From NCBI GenBank assembly GCA_020353135.1, contig CP070688.1, positions 2,292,302 to 2,297,722 of the forward strand: a DNA stretch of 5,421 nt, given 5' to 3'. Shown piece after piece: positions 1-5,421 of the stretch. Position 1 is the stretch's first letter; each line of letters begins with the position of its first letter. Below the pieces are notes generated by a model. It had not been told where the DNA came from. It was given only the letters and a program-made list of their open reading frames with translations, and made no database searches. The DNA is from Chloroflexota bacterium. GTDB taxonomy: Bacteria > Chloroflexota > Anaerolineae > Promineifilales > Promineifilaceae. Position numbers and translations under genes: made by a program.

Positions 1-941
1 GCAAGAGCGCCTTCTTCCGCTTCGGCTGCCTCCTCTTCAGGTTCGGTCAAGAACCATTTCTCGAAAAGCGCATCAAGGGTACCGTCGGCATCCATTTCAG
101 CCAGGACGGCATTGACCTGATCTCTGAGCTCGCTACCCTTAGCGAATATGAAGCCCAGTTCTTCACCGGTCAACACATCGTCGGTGATCCGAACGTCATC
201 GGGATTGGCGCCCACGTAACCCAGGCCGGCAACATTGTCCATGACTACGGCGTCAATATCGCCGTTGATCAACGCCTGAACCGCCAGTCCGAACTGATCG
301 TAAGCCACGATGCGGTCTTCGCCAACCAGGTCGACGGCCACGTCGTAGTTCGTCGTTCCCGGCTGCGAACCCACCAAGAAGTCCTCATTGGCTGCAAACT
401 CGTCGGCGTTGGCAAAGCGGTCTTCATCCGCCCGCACCAGCAGCGTCTGGTTCAACTGGATGTAGGGGTTGGAGAAGTCCACATGCTGCGCCCGTTCCTC
501 CGTGATCGTGATGCCATCGGCGCCGACGTCGAAGGTGTCAAAGCCACCCGTGCCGCCCATTACCGCCACCATAGCATCCCAAGAGGTCTCTACAAATACC
601 GGCTCGCAATTCAATCGCTCGCAAATCTCGGCGAAGATGTCGTAATCGTAGCCGATCGCTTCCCCGCTCTCGGTGTCGTAGAAATTGAACGGATTGTAAG
701 CGTTCTCAACCGCGACACGCAGTTCCGCTCCGCCTAGATCACCACTCCCCTCCACAGCCTCCTCTATCTCTTCCGCCACCGCTTCGAGCGTCGGCGCTAT
801 CTCAGTGGCTGCCGCCTCAAGGGTGGGGGCCACTTCCTCTATGGCTTCCTGAACCTCCTCGGCCGTTTCGGCGCCGCAGGCGCCGAGGACCAAAGCCAGG
901 ACCAATAGAAGCAATACTCCGGTAAAGTTCTTCTGTTTCAT
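1..941 (-). CDS. Amino-acid-type ABC transporter substrate-binding lipoprotein (3' end outside window)
   Basis: This is an extracytoplasmic solute-binding lipoprotein of the SBP_bac_3 (glutamine/arginine-binding-like) family, expected to hand a small, probably amino-acid ligand to an ABC permease not in this window. From the ATG at 941-939, 313 residues are visible with no stop, so the C-terminus lies beyond position 1. Residues 1-21 are a signal peptide ending in lipobox LGAC, with Cys22 as the lipidation site. Residues 24-65 form an acidic Ala/Glu-rich linker with 11-residue repeats. The binding domain starts near residue 73: NPFNFYD (83-89), GYDYDIF (97-103), the signature [15 protein letters not shown] (146-160) whose Arg150 should hold the ligand carboxylate, QPGTTNY (193-199), and the hinge-side MDN with Asp235. 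The domain closes with [12 protein letters not shown] (286-297), after which a Glu/Ala tail begins. A good Shine-Dalgarno and promoter support the start. The family call is secure; ligand specificity cannot be read. A Gly-rich insert at 129-133 and the Cys107/Cys112 pair are slightly unusual. Confidence 0.93.
   Translation of the reverse strand, partial: MKQKNFTGVLLLLVLALVLGACGAETAEEVQEAIEEVAPTLEAAATEIAPTLEAVAEEIEEAVEGSGDLGGAELRVAVENAYNPFNFYDTESGEAIGYDYDIFAEICERLNCEPVFVETSWDAMVAVMGGTGGFDTFDVGADGITITEERAQHVDFSNPYIQLNQTLLVRADEDRFANADEFAANEDFLVGSQPGTTNYDVAVDLVGEDRIVAYDQFGLAVQALINGDIDAVVMDNVAGLGYVGANPDDVRITDDVLTGEELGFIFAKGSELRDQVNAVLAEMDADGTLDALFEKWFLTEPEEEAAEAEEGAL
768..833 (-). repeat. Two 33-bp coding repeats: 11-residue stalk repeat of the lipoprotein
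   Basis: Residues 37-47 ([11 protein letters not shown]) and 48-58 ([11 protein letters not shown]) are consecutive 11-residue repeats. The preceding 26-36 ([11 protein letters not shown]) and following residues 59-64 keep the same hydrophobic phase. The nucleotide copies have diverged (for example CCCACCCTT against CCGACGCTC), so the protein pattern is kept more closely than the DNA. It lies between the lipidated Cys22 and the binding domain, where a spacer or stalk is expected. Confidence 0.7.
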
Positions 942-951
942 CTCTTCCAGT

Positions 952-958
952 CTCCTTT
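952..958 (-). promoter_or_regulatory. Shine-Dalgarno of the substrate-binding lipoprotein
   Basis: On the minus strand the sequence reads AAAGGAG, a near-perfect Shine-Dalgarno, followed by 10 nt and then the ATG at 941-939. It fixes the lipoprotein start and is the best ribosome-binding site in the window. The other genes have weak ones. Confidence 0.85.
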
Positions 959-1010
959 GTGAAGCTAAAATACTTCGACTGCCACTCAGGTCTACTTCCC
1001 CGCGCCTCCG

Positions 1011-1053
1011 TGCATATTGCGTCGAAATCGATCGACGGGCGACAGCGCATGCA
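1011..1053 (-). promoter_or_regulatory. Nested inverted repeat in the lipoprotein leader
   Basis: Inside the predicted 5' leader, arms TGCAT (1011-1015) and ATGCA (1049-1053) enclose a second perfect 6-bp pair, CGTCGA (1020-1025) and TCGACG (1032-1037), around a 6-base loop. An alternative fold can pair GCG (1019-1021) with CGC (1046-1048) directly next to the outer stem. This could be a structured mRNA leader or an operator. It matches no riboswitch family that I recognise, and there is no poly-U run after it that would make it an attenuator. Confidence 0.3.
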
Positions 1054-1079
1054 AAGGCACAGAGATCCAGACTTGCGCC

Positions 1080-1107
1080 AGTATATAAAAATCCCCCAAT
1101 TGGTCAA
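1080..1107 (-). promoter_or_regulatory. Sigma-70-like promoter for the lipoprotein gene
   Basis: Read on the minus strand, TTGACC (1107-1102) and TATACT (1085-1080) are separated by 16 nt. Each hexamer matches the bacterial housekeeping consensus at five of six positions. The site lies in an AT-rich patch between two divergent genes. Transcription would start near 1073, giving a leader of about 130 nt before the lipoprotein ATG. Assignment is by consensus only. Confidence 0.65.
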
Positions 1108-1154
1108 TATCGGTCTTGATTTTAGGGCCAGAATGATGGATGATTTGGCCCGAT

Positions 1155-2069
1155 ATGGACCAAACTGTCGTCTATGATCCCGAAGTAAAGGCGGCCTTAG
1201 AGGCAAGCCGGCCGGTGGTAGCCTTGGAAAGCACGGTTATCACCCATGGCTTACCGTACCCAGAAAACGTCGAAACGGCTCTGGCCATGGAAGCCGCGGT
1301 GCGGCAGGGCGGCGCTCTGCCGGCCACGATAGCCGTGCTCGGCGGCCGGCCGACAGTCGGCCTGACCGACGATCAGCTTGAATACCTGGCCACCCGGCCG
1401 GCCGGCGCGGTACGCAAATGCAGCCGCCGTGACCTGGCCTTTGCCATTGCCCTTGGTGAAGATGGCGCGACCACCGTGGCCGGGACGATGATCCTCGCCC
1501 ACCAGGCCGGCATTGAGTTGTTCGCAACCGGCGGCATCGGCGGCGTGCATCGCGGTCACCCCTTTGACGTCAGCGCGGACCTGAGCGAGCTGGGCCGGAC
1601 GCCGGCAACCGTCGTCTGCAGCGGGGCCAAGTCAATCCTGGATCTGCCTCTCACCCTGGAAGTCCTGGAGACTAACGGCGTGCCGATCGTCGGCTATGGC
1701 GCCGACGAACTCCCGGCCTTCTTCGCCCGTAGCAGTGGCTTGCCGTTGGATGTGCGCCTGAATCAACCCGAGGCAGTGGCCGACGTGATAAGGGTCCGTC
1801 GCGCCCTCAATTTAAACTCCGGCCTGCTTGTGGCCGTGCCCGTACCGACCGCCGACGCGTTCGATTCGACCGAAGCGGAAGCGGCCATCGCCAGAGCTAC
1901 GCAGGATGCGGATAAAGCGGGCATAACCGGCCCGGCCACAACGCCCTGGCTCCTACGCCGGATCAACGAGCTCACCGCCGGGCGCAGCCTGAGAGCCAAC
2001 GTCTCATTGCTAAAGAACAACGGCCGTGTGGCCGGCCAGATCGCCGTCGCGTTGGCCGCAGGACGCTGA
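1155..2069 (+). CDS. psuG: Pseudouridine-5'-phosphate glycosidase
   Basis: The product is a cytoplasmic enzyme that reversibly cleaves the C-C glycosidic bond of pseudouridine 5'-phosphate to uracil and ribose 5-phosphate, in pseudouridine salvage (Indigoidine_A family). It has 304 residues, the usual length. Numbering from the ATG at 1155, residues corresponding to E. coli PsuG functional sites are all present: Glu25 in ALESTVITHG (proton donor), Lys88 in VRKCSRRD (phosphate side), TGGIGGVHRG (125-134) with His132, Asp138 in FDVSAD (metal ligand), Asp142, and Lys159 in CSGAKSILDL (imine-forming nucleophile). The C-terminal NN motif is at 288-289. The in-frame ATG at 1140 would add five residues. 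I prefer 1155 because family members begin about eight residues before the PEV motif, but neither start has a strong Shine-Dalgarno. It diverges from the lipoprotein gene and precedes a membrane glycosyltransferase by 88 bp. No psuK is visible here. Confidence 0.95.
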   Translation: MDQTVVYDPEVKAALEASRPVVALESTVITHGLPYPENVETALAMEAAVRQGGALPATIAVLGGRPTVGLTDDQLEYLATRPAGAVRKCSRRDLAFAIALGEDGATTVAGTMILAHQAGIELFATGGIGGVHRGHPFDVSADLSELGRTPATVVCSGAKSILDLPLTLEVLETNGVPIVGYGADELPAFFARSSGLPLDVRLNQPEAVADVIRVRRALNLNSGLLVAVPVPTADAFDSTEAEAAIARATQDADKAGITGPATTPWLLRRINELTAGRSLRANVSLLKNNGRVAGQIAVALAAGR

Positions 2070-2157
2070 TGATCCTCAGATCAAAAGCTGCACGCTAAAC
2101 CTCTTGTCATAGGCCACCAGGTTACCATGAGCAGCGCCAGATAGAACGCAGCACGAG
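2070..2157. other. Short intergenic gap between psuG and the glycosyltransferase gene
   Basis: The gap is 88 bp. It contains a small perfect inverted repeat, TGATC/GATCA (2070-2083, loop CTCA), immediately after the psuG stop, followed by AAAAG rather than a T run, so it is not a convincing terminator. I see no good promoter pair here, so read-through from psuG is plausible. Confidence 0.4.
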
Positions 2158-3639
2158 ATGCCAGTGAGTAGACCCCTTCAGCGTCACCGAATTCATCTAC
2201 TCCTGTTGCTGTTAGCCGGGCTGAGCCTATGCGGTTATATTGCCCTGCGTCTTTGGTTTCCGCTCGGTCCGTTTTTCGATCGATTCCCGTCGCCAGATGT
2301 GCGCACCCTGGCGCCTACCTTGGGCGAGGCGGCCGCCTACGCCCTGTTACTGGGCGGGCTCTATTTGCTCTACCTAGTGGCCTACAGTCTAGTGCAGCGT
2401 CTGGACTCTGGGCTGTCGATCGTACCAGTCCTCTTCGCGGCCGCCCTGTTCTGTCTTCCGCTGCTGTCCACCTTCCCGGTGAATGCCACCGACGTTTACC
2501 GCTATTTCATTCGCGGCCGGATTACAAGCGTCCACGGTCAGAACCCGTTCCTGGTGCCGGTTGCGGACCTGGATGAAGAACCGTTCGCACTCCTGGCCGG
2601 CGAATGGGCCAACGAGACGTCACCATACGGGCCTATCTGGGAACTGACGGCCGGCGCCGCCACGCGCGCGATGCCCGATGACCTGGCGGTCGGACTGGTA
2701 ACCTTCAAGGGCATCGCGGCCCTGGCCTTCCTGGCCTGCGGCTTGCTCATCTGGCTGGCTATGGCCGATGCCGCGCCCGCCAGGCGCTCGGCGCTGACCT
2801 TGCTCTGGGTCTGGAACCCGGCCTTGTTGCTTATTTTCGCAATGGACGGTCACAATGACAGCCTGATGCTTCTTTGGTTATTGCTGGGTTGGTGGCTCAT
2901 GGTGCGCGGGCAAACGCAGATCGGCTTGCTCGTCATGTTGCTGGCGCCCCTGACCAAGCCAATTGGCTTGCTGCCCCTGCCATTTTTCTTTCTGGCCGGC
3001 TGGCGCCATTTGCCCGACCGGCAAGCCAGGCTACGTTACCTGCTGCTCACCGGAATCGGTGCCCTGGTCTTGCTTTGGCTGGCTTTCTTACCTTTTGGCT
3101 CGCCGCTGGACCTGGCACAGCGCTTGTTGGGCGAGGCTACTTCTGGGGGTGGTTTCACACCCCTGGCACTCTTCGTCTTGGAAGCGCGCGAGGCTGGACT
3201 CGATCCACCAGTACCGACGATCATAAGCGTACTGTCCGTAATGTTCTTATTCTTCGCGATCGTGTTATTGTGGCTCACCTGGCGTGGCCGGTCGTCGCTA
3301 CGAGCCGCGGCCGATGTTTTCGCTGTCTACATCGTGCAGGCCTTTCGTTTTCGTATCTGGTACGCGGCCTGGCCCTTTCCCTGGCTGGTGCTCGAACGCG
3401 GCCGAGCGGCCGATGCCGACAGCGCCTCGAAGGGCCGTCTCGCGGCCGGGCTGATCTTCCTCTTGACCAGCCAGTTGTCAGTCCTCGTCTATGGCCAGAT
3501 CCGAAGCGAACTATTGGGCAATTCTCACTTGCGCGCCCATCGAGCCGGCATCGCCTTCACGTTCTTGCTGCCTCTTCTCGTTGGCGTTGTCGTCGCCGCT
3601 TATAGCGCACGTTTACGTGACCGCCAAAAAGAAAAATGA
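2158..3639 (+). CDS. Membrane GT-C glycosyltransferase, MptB/GT87-like
   Basis: This is a 493-residue, highly hydrophobic multi-pass protein, probably using a polyprenol-phosphate sugar (mannose in the best-known relatives) to extend an envelope glycan on the outer face of the membrane. TM1 is at about 13-35, with further segments near 57-79, 86-105, 183-203, 212-228, 235-248, 254-281, 294-311, 355-374, 384-411, 428-446 and 464-483. GT-C hallmarks are visible: the first extracytoplasmic loop has NATDVYRYFIRGR (109-121), with Asp112 the likely catalytic acidic residue; HGQNPF (126-131); SPYGPIW (155-161); WNP (219-221); MDGHNDSLM (229-237); LTKPIGLLPLPF (265-276); and the aromatic WYAAWPFPW (401-409). 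These fit MptB-type alpha-mannosyltransferases, but donor and acceptor are inference. The start is the first in-frame ATG; its Shine-Dalgarno is weak. The last 83 bp overlap the convergent YihY-family gene. It sits 88 bp after psuG. Confidence 0.82.
   Translation: MPVSRPLQRHRIHLLLLLLAGLSLCGYIALRLWFPLGPFFDRFPSPDVRTLAPTLGEAAAYALLLGGLYLLYLVAYSLVQRLDSGLSIVPVLFAAALFCLPLLSTFPVNATDVYRYFIRGRITSVHGQNPFLVPVADLDEEPFALLAGEWANETSPYGPIWELTAGAATRAMPDDLAVGLVTFKGIAALAFLACGLLIWLAMADAAPARRSALTLLWVWNPALLLIFAMDGHNDSLMLLWLLLGWWLMVRGQTQIGLLVMLLAPLTKPIGLLPLPFFFLAGWRHLPDRQARLRYLLLTGIGALVLLWLAFLPFGSPLDLAQRLLGEATSGGGFTPLALFVLEAREAGLDPPVPTIISVLSVMFLFFAIVLLWLTWRGRSSLRAAADVFAVYIVQAFRFRIWYAAWPFPWLVLERGRAADADSASKGRLAAGLIFLLTSQLSVLVYGQIRSELLGNSHLRAHRAGIAFTFLLPLLVGVVVAAYSARLRDRQKEK
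3557..3639. other. 83-bp tail-to-tail coding overlap
   Basis: The glycosyltransferase frame (+) ends with TGA at 3637-3639 and the YihY-family frame (-) ends with TGA at 3559-3557, so 83 bp are read in both directions. The last transmembrane helix and charged tail of the glycosyltransferase (residues 467-493) lie opposite the YihY C-terminus from about residue 270 onward. In this phase the wobble base of each codon faces a non-wobble base of the other gene. No intrinsic terminator separates the two genes. Confidence 0.88.
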
Positions 3640-4447
3640 GACTGCTGATATAGGCCCAGGTCAGAAAGACGATGATGGTCGTCATCGAGCCGTAGATCAG
3701 GTTGGAAGCCGTCAGGTAATTGGTCACAAAGAAGAGGAATGCCCGCTTGGCCACCTCCCATAAGAGGCCGGCGAAAATTGCTCCCAAAATCACGTCGATC
3801 CACTGCATGCGCATGTTGGGCAGCATGTAATAGAGCAGGGCGAACAAGGCCACATTGAGGAGGGCGCTGCCGAGGATGCTCAGATAGGGCGATATGCGAA
3901 TGATCTGGTCCGGTAAGAAACTGTTCACCACCGGGACGACCACGCCCCAGGCAATTGAGACCATTAACAACAGTGCTGACGTGGCCAGGGTGACCGCGAT
4001 TGCCAGAGCCCGGTGGCGCCAGGCCGGCCGGACCATGACGCCCTCCCAAAGATCGTCCATGGCCCTGGTAAACATATAGATGATGGAAGAGGCGGACCAT
4101 ACCAGGGCTACAGCCGACAGGCGGGTAACGGCCCCGCGCGAGGCCGCGATCTGGTCCAAGTAATTGCCCAGCAGATCGTCCAGGGCCGGTACGACAAATT
4201 CCAACCGCGACAAGATCTCTTGCCACGTTGTCTGAGGATCCAGCCAGAAGCTGGCGATGCCAAGCGTCAATAAGATGAGCGGGAAGATCGAAAAAAGGGC
4301 AAAATAGGCCGTGGCCGCTCCATAAAGCGAAGACTTGAAAGACAGCACGTCACGGAGGGCCTCGAAGAACAGCACAAACCAACCATCAGTCTGCCTATCC
4401 AGCCAGGCCATGCCCTGCCGTCCCCTGTCTTCTAGCTGAGAAATCAT
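3557..4447 (-). CDS. YihY/BrkB-family inner membrane protein
   Basis: The protein has 296 residues and the standard six-helix layout of the YihY/BrkB (virulence factor BrkB, formerly misnamed ribonuclease BN) family. It has a short amphipathic N-terminus and membrane segments near 42-67, 105-125, 146-172, 185-208, 215-236 and 251-278. Family blocks seen are AYFALFSIFPLILL (47-60), LVWSASSIIYMFTRAMDDLW (115-134), YYMLPNMRMQWIDVILGAIF (206-225) and the final helix from YGSMTTIIVF to FGGHVN (252-279). A basic tail, YKRRRQRQR (282-290), faces the cytoplasm. Molecular function is not firmly known for the family; roles in transport or envelope homeostasis have been proposed. The ATG at 4447-4445 lies 25 bp after the stop of the upstream minus-strand gene, so the two are probably co-transcribed; its Shine-Dalgarno is poor. 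The 3' end overlaps the convergent glycosyltransferase gene by 83 bp. Length is normal and all core blocks are intact. Confidence 0.92.
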   Translation of the reverse strand: MISQLEDRGRQGMAWLDRQTDGWFVLFFEALRDVLSFKSSLYGAATAYFALFSIFPLILLTLGIASFWLDPQTTWQEILSRLEFVVPALDDLLGNYLDQIAASRGAVTRLSAVALVWSASSIIYMFTRAMDDLWEGVMVRPAWRHRALAIAVTLATSALLLMVSIAWGVVVPVVNSFLPDQIIRISPYLSILGSALLNVALFALLYYMLPNMRMQWIDVILGAIFAGLLWEVAKRAFLFFVTNYLTASNLIYGSMTTIIVFLTWAYISSLIFLFGGHVNVRYKRRRQRQREEAART

Positions 4448-4472
4448 CTGCTCTGACCGCGATTAACGGCCG

Positions 4473-5421
4473 CTACTCCATCTCAATCGGTCGTAGGAAA
4501 ACCGCATCATTATCCCGCAGCCCAGGAATAGTAACCAACAGTCGCTGTCCGTTTTGAGGCAAATAAAGGCCAACTTCGATTGGGTAGGCGCCGGCCACCG
4601 TATCTGGCGGCATTTCAATCAGATAACTGTCGACCACGACTTCCCCGGCCAGCCATTGGTCTGTGGGCTTCGCGCCCTGGCCGGGAACCATATCCTGTTG
4701 CCAAACGCAACAAACGCCCTCGGGATCCAGTACATGAACGAAAACGGTATAGTTGTCGGCCGGTTCGCCGATGGCTTGCCAGACCAGGGACAGTTCTGAT
4801 TTGCCGGGCGCGACCGGCCGCAGATCGTAGCCGAGCAATTCGATTTCACCGCCAAAGGTCGCTTGCATGGGAAACTGCACCCTGGGCAGCTCAAATAGGC
4901 GGTCTGACTCTTCAACCGTCAACAGGCCTAGATCTGCTTCCAACACACTCTGGTCGCCTCCGTCCAGCAAACGCATGGCCACGACATAGTCGCCCGGCGG
5001 CAAATCGGCCGGCACCCTGGGCGTCATGTGATCGATGACGAAGGTCGGCGTCGTCCAGGTTTCGAAGGGAAAGTTACCGCGGGCCGGCGGCGTGTCAAGC
5101 ACGATCCGGCCGGTGTTATCGGGACCAATCAAGGACAGCCTGGTGGACATCGGTTCCAACGGGCCATCGGCGGCCCACCATATGGAGAGCCAGAAGGGAG
5201 CACCGGCCGCCACTTTCTGTTCGGCTCTCTCATAACCCAGTAAGCGCAAACTCGAATTAGCCTGAAGGTCAAGGACATGCGACGGCTCCGGCAGATCTTC
5301 AGCCGGCCAGGTGAGGAAGATGGGTGTGTCCTCGATGGTCAATGCGTTGCCTGCATAACGGTCGCCTTCGTCAAGCAGCGACAATTGTTGGCCATTGTCG
5401 GCGTCAAAGATGCCGACTCGC
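4473..5421 (-). CDS. C-terminal part of a large envelope protein, probably a GT39/PMT-like glycosyltransferase (5' end outside window)
   Basis: The minus-strand frame is open from the right edge to TAG at 4475-4473, giving 315 visible residues. The TTG at 5384 is not the start, because coding-like sequence (RVGIFDADNGQQ) precedes it in frame. No membrane segment is visible in this part; it is Trp-, Pro- and Gly-rich beta-type sequence, expected outside the cytoplasm. It shows two tandem related units plus the end of a third (see the repeat entry). Such C-terminal units with VGLY...NGQRL endings are typical, in my recollection, of long multi-pass glycosyltransferases of Chloroflexota, so this is probably the tail of one. 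The catalytic membrane part would lie beyond position 5421. Alternatively it is a secreted surface protein. A vicinal Cys-Cys pair (codons 4712-4707) is unusual in this context. The stop is 25 bp before the YihY-family gene, suggesting an operon. The reading frame is certain; the function is moderate to low confidence. Confidence 0.72.
   Translation of the reverse strand, partial: RVGIFDADNGQQLSLLDEGDRYAGNALTIEDTPIFLTWPAEDLPEPSHVLDLQANSSLRLLGYERAEQKVAAGAPFWLSIWWAADGPLEPMSTRLSLIGPDNTGRIVLDTPPARGNFPFETWTTPTFVIDHMTPRVPADLPPGDYVVAMRLLDGGDQSVLEADLGLLTVEESDRLFELPRVQFPMQATFGGEIELLGYDLRPVAPGKSELSLVWQAIGEPADNYTVFVHVLDPEGVCCVWQQDMVPGQGAKPTDQWLAGEVVVDSYLIEMPPDTVAGAYPIEVGLYLPQNGQRLLVTIPGLRDNDAVFLRPIEME
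4530..5420 (-). repeat. Tandem related protein units in the right-edge gene
   Basis: Unit C (4847-4530) opens with ELLGYDLRPV, has a Trp-containing strand (LSLVWQA), then W..GEVVVDSYLIEMPPD and ends GAYPIEVGLYLPQNGQRL. Unit B (5249-4914) has the same order: RLLGYERAEQ, LSIWWAADG, W..PTFVIDHMTPRVPADLPPGDYVVAMRLLDG. The edge segment (5420-5331) starts RVGIFDADNGQQL, matching the end of unit C (EVGLYLPQNGQRL), so it is the tail of a third unit. Divergence is high, and the duplication is visible only at protein level. Confidence 0.62.

Noticed and set aside
1100..1128. TTGGTC ... TAGGGC as a + strand promoter for psuG
   Set aside because: The 17-nt spacing is right but the -10 is poor; the minus-strand promoter in the same patch is far better. 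psuG's promoter remains unidentified.
817..1206. Minus-strand open frame across the divergent intergenic region
   Set aside because: It overlaps the lipoprotein signal peptide, the promoter and the psuG start in other frames and has no family-like sequence.
2070..2083. TGATC-CTCA-GATCA hairpin as psuG terminator
   Set aside because: It has only 5 bp, weak pairing and no T run after it.
2104..2128. TTGTCA ... TACCAT as a promoter for the glycosyltransferase
   Set aside because: The spacing is only 13 nt and the second hexamer is poor.
2127..2144. Five-codon ATG...TAG leader frame before the glycosyltransferase
   Set aside because: It is too short, has no ribosome-binding site and occurs readily by chance.
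2874..3605. Long +-strand open frame of 243 codons inside the glycosyltransferase
   Set aside because: It is a shifted-frame shadow: rich in Arg/Ser/Pro, no recognisable family, and the overlapping frame carries clear GT-C motifs throughout.
3600..4226. Minus-strand open frame of 208 codons inside the YihY-family gene
   Set aside because: It is a shadow of the neighbouring frame, which holds all conserved YihY blocks; the shadow's composition (Gly/Arg/His-rich) is typical of GC-rich out-of-frame reading.
3557..4447. Ribonuclease BN annotation for the YihY-family gene
   Set aside because: Established knowledge: RNase BN activity belongs to an unrelated metallo-beta-lactamase-fold protein; the YihY family is an integral membrane family with no nuclease motif.
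5382..5384. TTG as start codon of the right-edge gene
   Set aside because: The frame is open and protein-like upstream to the window edge (RVGIFDADNGQQ, matching the end of a later unit), so the true start lies outside.
1..5421. CRISPR, tRNA/rRNA, insertion sequence or defence-system signal
   Set aside because: No regular short repeats, tRNA-like folds, transposase or nuclease motifs, or terminal inverted repeats were seen on either strand.

Overview
The window is GC-rich bacterial chromosomal DNA, densely coding on both strands. It holds five protein genes, two of them cut by the window edges. I see no RNA gene, mobile element, CRISPR array or phage gene. A Chloroflexota bacterium (Anaerolineae/Caldilineae type) is my best guess. 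The basis is style only: a lipoprotein substrate-binding protein with an acidic Glu/Ala-rich linker and tail, and a large envelope protein ending in tandem extracytoplasmic beta-type units like those on multi-pass glycosyltransferases of that phylum. This is inference, not proof.

Left part (1-2069). An amino-acid-type ABC-transporter substrate-binding lipoprotein runs leftward and leaves the window before its stop. A 213-base intergenic region separates it from a divergent psuG (pseudouridine-5'-phosphate glycosidase) running rightward. The intergenic region has a good sigma-70-like promoter facing the lipoprotein gene, a predicted leader of about 130 nt with a nested inverted repeat, and a clear Shine-Dalgarno. 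psuG keeps every catalytic residue I can map, but the usual kinase partner PsuK is not in view.

Middle and right part (2158-5421). A 493-residue GT-C-type, MptB-like polyprenol-phosphate-sugar glycosyltransferase follows psuG on the same strand. It collides tail to tail with a YihY/BrkB-family membrane protein on the minus strand, and the two reading frames share 83 bp. Just 25 bp upstream of the YihY gene (further right) ends another minus-strand gene, probably in the same transcript. Only its C-terminal part is visible: at least three tandem related extracytoplasmic units, the first cut by the window edge. It is probably the tail of a large membrane glycosyltransferase of GT39/PMT type.

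Taken together, the right half looks like a cell-envelope or glycan neighbourhood, and the left half like solute uptake plus nucleoside salvage. I found no convincing evidence for an undescribed defence or mobile system. The most distinctive items are the coding overlap, the 11-residue repeat stalk of the lipoprotein, and the tandem units of the right-edge protein.
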